A stretch of DNA of 60,862 nucleotides from Acidobacteriaceae bacterium. GTDB taxonomy: Bacteria; Acidobacteriota; Terriglobia; Terriglobales; Acidobacteriaceae. The translations under genes and the position numbers were made by a program. Below the pieces are notes generated by a model. That model searched no databases, had not been told where the DNA came from, and saw nothing but the letters and a program-made list of their open reading frames with translations. The stretch spans positions 1 through 60,862 of the forward strand of contig JABFXN010000134.1 in assembly GCA_013361705.1 (NCBI GenBank). The letters are read 5' to 3'. Positions 56,601-60,862 of this stretch are shown here, piece by piece. How positions within the stretch are numbered: position 1 is the stretch's first letter; every line of letters begins with the position of its first letter.

Positions 56601-56755
56601 TCGTCTTTCACACGACGACCAGCATCGGCCTGGCGACCTCCACGGGAGAAGATGAGTCGCTGGAGGCTCTTATCTCACGCGCGGATCAGGGGCTTTACCG
56701 GGCTAAGCGCTCTGGAAAAAACTGTGTCCAGACCGCCTCCGGACTGACGGCGTAG
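53609..56755 (+). CDS. Diguanylate cyclase with periplasmic propeller sensor
   Basis: This 1048-residue protein has a signal segment (residues 15-33) and about fourteen propeller blades with the Reg_prop pattern (GYVWIASFGGLSRFDGY, GGVWIGTQNGFAHY). A Y_Y_Y-type domain (YSYQLEGFDDSW), a membrane helix near residues 830-850 and a coiled coil follow. The GGDEF domain has an intact active site GGEEF (961-965) and an I-site RTSD five residues before it, so it should make c-di-GMP and be product-inhibited. The GTG start at 53609 has GAGGAG only 2 nt upstream; a later GTG (53627) is possible. Confidence 0.9.
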   Translation: MTRRSLVKAEWWVLRPALWFLALAGIFYCGARADAQTGPAAGLDGDKLQAISEMNFNVMTMKQGLPHDSVYGFAQDTTGYVWIASFGGLSRFDGYQIYNYTHDAHDPGSLPDNNVRVLLPRPDGGLYVGTGSAGLSIYQPATDSFVIPAKTPSVLRKARVFCMADDGEGGVWIGTQNGFAHYHDNTGQFDLYGGLTGKPVTGRMPSGGIFALLQDKDRNLWVGSGTGLYMLGKGVGEFQFFAGDDKLGQRPSVWSIFQDHVGGIWVGTDTTGIGTVDRKSGTLHGYPGLAGEGSSVGPHTVRAFLEMQPGLLWFATYGGGLFSLDTATGQTLHWAKDPTASAPLSNDFIRGMIRDRSGVVWLGTDSGLSSITVNGRGIFNIRSSPLRPDRLFGSEVRSVGAGYGRVWVGFDQGGFAEIDRDGSIHRIQPAPGVSGDQISHREVLAIKAVDEKTVVAGGIGLYLIDVATRTYRPVDDVFLRKQIVNALLVDGDDVWAGSYNGLARYNRRTRQLKVFAHDQSNAASISDDYVRDMLKDSHGRLWVTTRLGLDLFDPATESFRHVRHDKNDPASIATDNIQPIAEDPQGRLWIGSIGAGVQVMDEFKPDGKARFRAIDHDHSNLPDDIILVIRRGLDGTMWINTPRGLAAVDPKSFAVRRYGTPDGLQATAQNLFSSAMLDDGTILFPGNSSVVIVRPQKLHPWTFAAPLVATEVTVQGVAQSPVLLARQASAGQLSFPSHRGFEVNFALLDYTSPDDTLYSYQLEGFDDSWSVPSISRRSATYTNLPGGQYVFHIRAVSRNGAGPSQEISFPIHIRNGVTETLWFQILLILLTIGVVLLLVRIRLAYMARRQRELEAVIATRTSELESSRQELIRVNERLARIALHDELTGTLNRRGFFERASLEVSRSHRSGRGYSLLLADLDNFKQTNDTMGHSAGDATLRAIATMFASSIRTSDILSRYGGEEFILLLPETEESQALQMAERLRQMVEAAPIEYAGIVFHTTTSIGLATSTGEDESLEALISRADQGLYRAKRSGKNCVQTASGLTA

Positions 56756-56814
56756 TCTTCTATCCAAAAAGACAGATAGAGCGCATATCTCGACGTCAGT
56801 TTCCGCTGAATCTA

Positions 56815-56828
56815 TTTCGATATCGAAA
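56815..56828. promoter_or_regulatory. Perfect palindromic operator upstream of marR
   Basis: TTTCGATATCGAAA is a 14-bp perfect palindrome ending 31 bp before the marR ATG. It closely resembles the operators of MarR-type quinone and redox sensors such as MhqR (ATCTCGA..TCGAGAT). Autoregulation of the marR-pirin operon is the natural reading. Confidence 0.7.
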
Positions 56829-56859
56829 CATCTGATGTAGTAGAAAGGAGCAGACAGGC

Positions 56860-57342
56860 ATGAGTGAGCAGAAAGCACTTTCGGCAACCCGCCTCTGGCT
56901 GGTGATGATGAAGGCCTACGACGCCGTCCGGACCTTTGCCGAAGATTCTATTGTCGGCACGGGCCTGGGGCTGAGTGACTTCATCGTGCTGGAGATGCTG
57001 CTGCACAAAGGTCCTCTCTCGATGACGCAGATCGCTGAAAAGGCAAGGCTTGCGAACGCCTCGACAACGGCCGCAATTGACCGGCTGGAGCGCCGCAATC
57101 TGGTTCGCCGCGGGTTTCACGCGACGGATCGCCGGGTTCGGGTCGTCGAGCTGACGGACGAAGGAGAGAAGCTCATCCGCTGCACTTTCTCGGCGCACAG
57201 CCGCGACCTGGAGGAGATGATGCGGCCGCTTTCGGCCGCTGACCGCCAGGCGCTGCATGACGGCCTGAAAAAGCTGGGCCAGACCGCCGCCGTCGCCAAT
57301 AACAAGGCAAAGTCCCAGCGGCAGGAAGGGGAAAAGGCATGA
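56860..57342 (+). CDS. MarR-family transcriptional regulator
   Basis: This 160-residue winged-helix MarR protein has GLGLSDFIVLEMLLHKGPLSMTQIAEKARLANASTTAAIDRLE and the wing (HATDRRVRVVELTDEG). It overlaps the pirin gene by 4 nt (ATGA), so the two are co-regulated. A perfect palindrome in its promoter is its likely operator. It probably derepresses pirin and yceI in response to quinones or other electrophiles. Confidence 0.9.
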   Translation: MSEQKALSATRLWLVMMKAYDAVRTFAEDSIVGTGLGLSDFIVLEMLLHKGPLSMTQIAEKARLANASTTAAIDRLERRNLVRRGFHATDRRVRVVELTDEGEKLIRCTFSAHSRDLEEMMRPLSAADRQALHDGLKKLGQTAAVANNKAKSQRQEGEKA

Positions 57343-58046
57343 TTACCGTACGCAAGAGTAAAGAGCGTGGCCACGCCAACCATGGCTGGCTGGATACGTA
57401 TCACACGTTTTCGTTCGCCAACTACTATGACGCTCGTCACATGGGCTTCGGTCCGCTGCGGGTGATCAATGAGGATGTGGTCGCTCCCGGCCGTGGCTTC
57501 GGCTCACACCCGCACCGCGATATGGAGATTCTGACCTATGTCATCTCCGGCAAGCTGGCGCACAAGGACAGCATGGGCCATACGGAAGAGCTAGGGCCGA
57601 ATGAGATCCAGCGTATGTCCGCAGGGTCGGGTGTCGTACACAGCGAGTTCAATGGATCGAATGCAGAGCCGGTACATCTGTTCCAGGTCTGGATCGAGCC
57701 GCGTACGCGTGGTGAGAAGCCCAGCTATGAGCAACTGGCCTTCGATCCGGCGGAGAAGAAGAACCGCTTCCGCGTGCTTGCCTCCTCGACGCCCGTAGCT
57801 GGCGCGGCGACCATCAACCAGGACGCCGCTGTGGCTGTGGCAGAGCTTGAACCGGGTAAGGAGCTGGACTATGAGCTCACGGAAGGACGTTCAGCATGGG
57901 TGCATGTGGTTAAGGGTGACGTTCAGGTGAACGGAACGTCCCTTCAAGCAGGCGATGCCGCTGCTCTGCGGCAAGAATCAAAGATTCATTTGCAGTCGGG
58001 AAGCACAGGCAACAGCGAGGTGTTGGTTTTTGAACTCGTAGCCTGA
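57339..58046 (+). CDS. Pirin-family (YhhW-like) quercetinase-type protein
   Basis: This 235-residue bicupin has the metal ligands in HPHRDMEI (two His) and HSEFN (His and Glu), as in YhhW/pirin with quercetin 2,3-dioxygenase activity. The N-terminal HANHGWLDTYHTFSFANY is the family start. It is overlapped by marR and followed by a secreted YceI about 106 nt later, so it may be a redox or quinone-stress protein rather than a plant-flavonoid enzyme. Confidence 0.9.
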   Translation: MITVRKSKERGHANHGWLDTYHTFSFANYYDARHMGFGPLRVINEDVVAPGRGFGSHPHRDMEILTYVISGKLAHKDSMGHTEELGPNEIQRMSAGSGVVHSEFNGSNAEPVHLFQVWIEPRTRGEKPSYEQLAFDPAEKKNRFRVLASSTPVAGAATINQDAAVAVAELEPGKELDYELTEGRSAWVHVVKGDVQVNGTSLQAGDAAALRQESKIHLQSGSTGNSEVLVFELVA

Positions 58047-58152
58047 GCCGGATATGGTCGCGCGGGCCAGTCATAGCCCGCGCGCTTCCTGCCACCATCA
58101 ACATCAACCCGGGCGCCTGGGGCGCTCCCCAACCAGGATTTTGGAGACATAC

Positions 58153-58740
58153 ATGAAAGTGAATCGTACGTTCGTTGCATCCCTTCTTGGAGGCCTGCTT
58201 CTGGTTGGATCGCAGGCATTTGCTCAGACCTCGACATGGAAGATCGACCCGAACCACTCGGAGGCCGGCTTCCAGGTGAAGCACCTCTCCGTGTCCAACG
58301 TGCGCGGCTCGCTCGGCGCTGTGAACGGTACCGTGAACTGGGATGAGAAAGATCCCACCAAGTCGACCGTGACCGCAGTGGTTGAGACCAAGGGGCTGGA
58401 TACCCGCGTTCAGAAGCGCAACGATCACCTGAAGTCAGCTGACTTCTTTGACGTGGAGAAGTATCCGACACTGACCTTCAAATCGACGGAAGTGAAGCGC
58501 TCCGGCGACAGCTTCCTGGTAACCGGCGACCTGACGCTGAACGGCGTCACCAAGCAGGTGACGTTGACGGTGGATGGACCGACGCCCCCGCAGAAGAATC
58601 AGCAGGGCAAGCTGGTGACCGGCTTCTCGGCGACCGGCAGCATCAAGCGCTCTGACTTCAACTTCGGCGGTAAGTTCCCGGATGCTGTCGTCAGCGACCT
58701 GGTGAAGATCACCATCGATGTTGAGGCCGACAAGGAGTAA
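58153..58740 (+). CDS. YceI-family secreted lipid-binding protein
   Basis: This 195-residue protein has a signal peptide (VNRTFVASLLGGLLLVGSQAFAQ) and the YceI lipocalin-like core: TWKIDPNHSEAGFQVKHL, SADFFDVEKYPTLTFKST, GDLTLNGVTKQVTLTV. It is expected to bind a polyisoprenoid-like molecule, such as a quinone, in the periplasm. TTGGAGA precedes the ATG at 58153. It lies downstream of the pirin gene and ends in a strong terminator. Confidence 0.9.
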   Translation: MKVNRTFVASLLGGLLLVGSQAFAQTSTWKIDPNHSEAGFQVKHLSVSNVRGSLGAVNGTVNWDEKDPTKSTVTAVVETKGLDTRVQKRNDHLKSADFFDVEKYPTLTFKSTEVKRSGDSFLVTGDLTLNGVTKQVTLTVDGPTPPQKNQQGKLVTGFSATGSIKRSDFNFGGKFPDAVVSDLVKITIDVEADKE

Positions 58741-58770
58741 CAAGAAAGCGCATCGATAACGAAACAGAAG

Positions 58771-58798
58771 GGCCTCCCGCCAGGGAGGCCTTTTCTGT
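58771..58798 (+). terminator. Rho-independent terminator of the marR-pirin-yceI unit
   Basis: GGCCTCCC (58771-58778) pairs with GGGAGGCC (58783-58790) around GCCA and is followed by TTTTCTGTT. Confidence 0.9.
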
Positions 58799-58814
58799 TG
58801 AAGTGACGTTCGAT

Positions 58815-59084
58815 CTATTCGTCTGACGAACCCTCCCGTTTGCCCTGCATGCGCCACACACGCGCCGCCAGAAAGAGCAGAGTGACTACGGTAGAGATGA
58901 TAAGGGCTGAGACTAAGTTGATCTCCACGACTTCGCCAAGGGGATTGCCTCCCTTGTGAAAGCCGCCAAACTTCAGGGCAAGAAAACACAGCGCGGCGAC
59001 GACGCCGCACTCAACTGCAAGCCGCTGGGGCGTAGGCCCAGTGCTGAGCTCTTCTTCGGTTGCATATTGCAGGTTTGGAGCCAT
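58815..59084 (-). CDS. Small two-TM membrane protein, unknown
   Basis: This 89-residue protein starts MAPNLQYATEEELSTGPTPQRLAVECG and has two hydrophobic segments (about 27-45 and 57-75). I do not recognise the family. The ATG at 59084 is supported by GGAGAA upstream; an in-frame ATG at 59150 is less likely. It lies between the yceI terminator and the ilvA region. Confidence 0.6.
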   Translation of the reverse strand: MAPNLQYATEEELSTGPTPQRLAVECGVVAALCFLALKFGGFHKGGNPLGEVVEINLVSALIISTVVTLLFLAARVWRMQGKREGSSDE

Positions 59085-59319
59085 CGTGCATTTCTCCACA
59101 AATAAAGATGCCTGGTACCGCAAATAGCGCGGCAAATAAAAAGTACGCACGTTTTCAAAACGCGCATACGCTGGGACTCCTTCTGGAGCCCCACAGTATC
59201 AACGAATGTTCGAAATGTTAAAGATAAGTTTATGGCCGACGATTAGGACGAGCAATAGTCACAATGGTGTCGGCCAATGTTACCTCCGGCATTTCATCAA
59301 ACCCATGCTAATCAGCGCG

Positions 59320-60555
59320 TTACTGGACGCGCTGATGCCGGAAGCCACGCTCAGTCAAAGCTGCCAGTAATTCCGCCACATGCTCCGGACCGCGGGCTTC
59401 CATCGTGATATCGATGGCGGTGTCGCCGAGGTTCACATCGTAGTAGGCCCGGTTGTAAAGGGTATCCACGATGTTGATGCGGTGGGTGGCGATCAACTCG
59501 GTGAGCTCGGCGAGGGCGCCTGGCTTGTCCAGCAGATGGATGCGCAGGCGGATCAGACGGCCATCCTTGACCAGACCACGTTCGATGATGCGCGAGAGCA
59601 GGGTGACGTCGATATTGCCGCCGCTGACCAGAACCGCGGTCCGTGTACCCGGCGGAAGACCGGTCTTATGTTGCATGACGGCGGCGAGGGCAGTCGCGCC
59701 GGCGCCTTCGGCCAGCGTCTTCTCCCGTTCGAGCAGGACAAGGATGGCGGACGCAATCTCATCCTCTTCGACGGTGACGATGCGGTCGACGTATTGTTCC
59801 GCGAGCGGCAGGGTGACGTCACCCGCACGTCGTACAGCAATGCCGTCGGCGATGGTGGTGGCAGGGTCAAGGGTGACGTGGTGACCTGCTTCTACAGCGG
59901 CCTTCATGCTGGCCAGACGTTCTGTCTGCACGCCCACTACCTGAATCTTAGGATTGGTCTCTTTCATCGCAACGGCGATGCCGCTGGTCAGTCCGCCACC
60001 CCCGATCGGAATGACGACTGCTTCCAGGCCAGGGACCTGTTCCAGCATCTCCAGGCCGATGACGCCCTGGCCGGCGATGACAACGGGATCGTCGAAGGGG
60101 TGCACGAAGGTCATGCCCTTCAAGTCACAGAGCCGCCGAGCTTCAGCATAGGCTTCATCGTAGTTGGCTCCGTGAAGTACTACCTCGGCGCCAAAGTTGC
60201 GAGTGGCGGTGACCTTGACCAGAGGTGTCTGCACCGGCATGACGATGGTGGCGGGAATGCCGCGCTTGGTGGCGTGGTAGGCGACGCCCTGGGCGTGATT
60301 GCCTGCGCTGGCGGCGATAACGCCGCGGCTGGCCTGCTCCGGAGTGAGGGTGGCGATCTTATTCAGGGCGCCACGCTCTTTGAAGCTGCCGGTCATCTGC
60401 AGGTTTTCGAGCTTGAGATAGATCTCAAGGCCGGTGGTTTTGGACAGCCTCTCCGATCGGGAACACGGAGATTCGTAGACACTGCCGCGCATCCGCTCGC
60501 GGGCGGCTTGCACATCCGCAAGGGAAACGCTCGGGGTCGCTGTCTCGGTCGCCAT
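59320..60555 (-). CDS. ilvA: Threonine ammonia-lyase with C-terminal ACT domain
   Basis: This 411-residue PLP enzyme has the cofactor lysine in TGSFKERGA, the substrate-loop ASAGNHAQG and the phosphate-binding GGGGLTSG. An ACT-like domain (residues about 330-411, RLIRLRIHLLDKPGALAELTELI) is present at the end. It deaminates threonine to 2-oxobutanoate for isoleucine synthesis or threonine catabolism. The ACT layout is the ~400-residue type, shorter than the two-ACT IlvA of E. coli. Confidence 0.9.
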   Translation of the reverse strand: MATETATPSVSLADVQAARERMRGSVYESPCSRSERLSKTTGLEIYLKLENLQMTGSFKERGALNKIATLTPEQASRGVIAASAGNHAQGVAYHATKRGIPATIVMPVQTPLVKVTATRNFGAEVVLHGANYDEAYAEARRLCDLKGMTFVHPFDDPVVIAGQGVIGLEMLEQVPGLEAVVIPIGGGGLTSGIAVAMKETNPKIQVVGVQTERLASMKAAVEAGHHVTLDPATTIADGIAVRRAGDVTLPLAEQYVDRIVTVEEDEIASAILVLLEREKTLAEGAGATALAAVMQHKTGLPPGTRTAVLVSGGNIDVTLLSRIIERGLVKDGRLIRLRIHLLDKPGALAELTELIATHRINIVDTLYNRAYYDVNLGDTAIDITMEARGPEHVAELLAALTERGFRHQRVQ

Positions 60556-60602
60556 ATGACACTAGGGTAAATGAGGGCGGGGACTGTGGTGATGCAAGGA
60601 CC

Positions 60603-60795
60603 GGGTGCCCCACATACGCGTAGCTTATGTGGGACATTCGAGCGAAAGCTCGAACCGTTTTTCAATCTTCATGAGGCACTTCGATTTCATGAAGGTAAAG
60701 AAGGATCGAGCTTCCGCTCGATACACCCACATAAGCTTGCACCCCAGCGAACGGAGTTCGCGTGGGACCCCGCGTAGCATATATATGGGGCACCC
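60603..60795. repeat. Family B element (193 bp) with GGGTGCCCCA ends
   Basis: GGGTGCCCCA (60603-60612) is inverted as TGGGGCACCC (60786-60795). Inside are nested hairpins: TTCGAGCG-AAAG-CTCGAA, ATCGAGC-TTCC-GCTCGAT and GCGAAC-GGA-GTTCGC. The size and ends match the copy at 47082-47270. It fills most of the space between ilvA and the last gene. Confidence 0.6.
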
Positions 60796-60816
60796 AGGTT
60801 ATCGGGAGTATCGACC

Positions 60817-60862
60817 TTACAGCCGGTCTGCGGCCATCTCCAGCAGGTCGTTCATGGCTTTC
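60817..60862 (-). CDS. C-terminal end of an unidentified gene
   Basis: Reading leftwards from the window edge, the frame KAMNDLLEMAADRL is followed by TAA at 60819-60817. The 14 residues are too few to identify the protein, but the codons look coding-like and the frame is uninterrupted to the edge. Confidence 0.4.
   Translation of the reverse strand, partial: KAMNDLLEMAADRL

Overview
The window looks like a chromosomal segment of an acidobacterium (phylum Acidobacteriota, probably the Acidobacteriaceae: Terriglobus, Granulicella or Edaphobacter relatives). This is inferred from gene content and the style of the intergenic repeats, not from a marker gene. In support are a complete alternative complex III (ActABCDEF) operon running into a caa3 oxidase, a GH57/DUF3536 protein, moderately high GC, and many short intergenic elements of a kind common in this family. 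No rRNA, tRNA, CRISPR array or intact insertion sequence was seen.

Layout. 1-8101: two TldD-like genes (the second broken by an in-frame amber codon), an M48 protease, a coupled sulfurtransferase-cupin pair flanked by two inverted-repeat elements, a GH57/DUF3536 protein and a DUF2809 protein. 8223-12312: a membrane protein, a DUF4242 protein, a nitric-oxide block (single-domain globin plus an NsrR-type repressor), and a TetR gene divergent from azoR-doxX with a palindrome between them. 12392-17898: an AlkA-type glycosylase, then an accessory locus with three tandem MdpB-like tail-collar proteins, a GNAT acetyltransferase, a convergent DUF6916 gene, a 47-residue peptide with a lasso-like leader, and an asparagine-synthetase homologue.

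18271-31965 is the respiratory operon: actABCDEF, an uncharacterised one-TM gene, a SCO protein, and coxB, coxA, coxC and coxD. Spacing is very tight throughout, with a candidate promoter upstream and a GC-rich terminator at the end. It should take electrons from quinol through ActB/ActC and the cytochromes ActA/ActE to the cytochrome-c-fused CuA subunit and on to oxygen.

32022-37974: class II photolyase, a UDP-sugar epimerase/dehydrogenase pair for acidic nucleotide sugars, a VanX-like dipeptidase and an acyltransferase-3. 38227-42817: an isolated VgrG followed by four uncharacterised genes, a candidate type VI cargo island. 42992-47069: a BaiN/HI0933-type flavoprotein that seems to start at AUA inside the malic enzyme stop codon, NAD-malic enzyme, and an RlmI-type methyltransferase. 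47379-50934: a BlaI-type repressor, an M56 (BlaR1-like) protease with a long periplasmic array of 29-residue repeats, and a secreted protein with the same repeats.

51316-60862: GNAT, LysR, YceH, a propeller-sensor diguanylate cyclase, a MarR-pirin-YceI group with a perfect palindromic operator, a small membrane protein, threonine ammonia-lyase with ACT domain, and the last codons of an unidentified gene. At least four families of small repeats (called A, B, C and D here) occupy the spaces between genes. Family A members supply stop codons to neighbouring genes, and family D members start at or just after stop codons.
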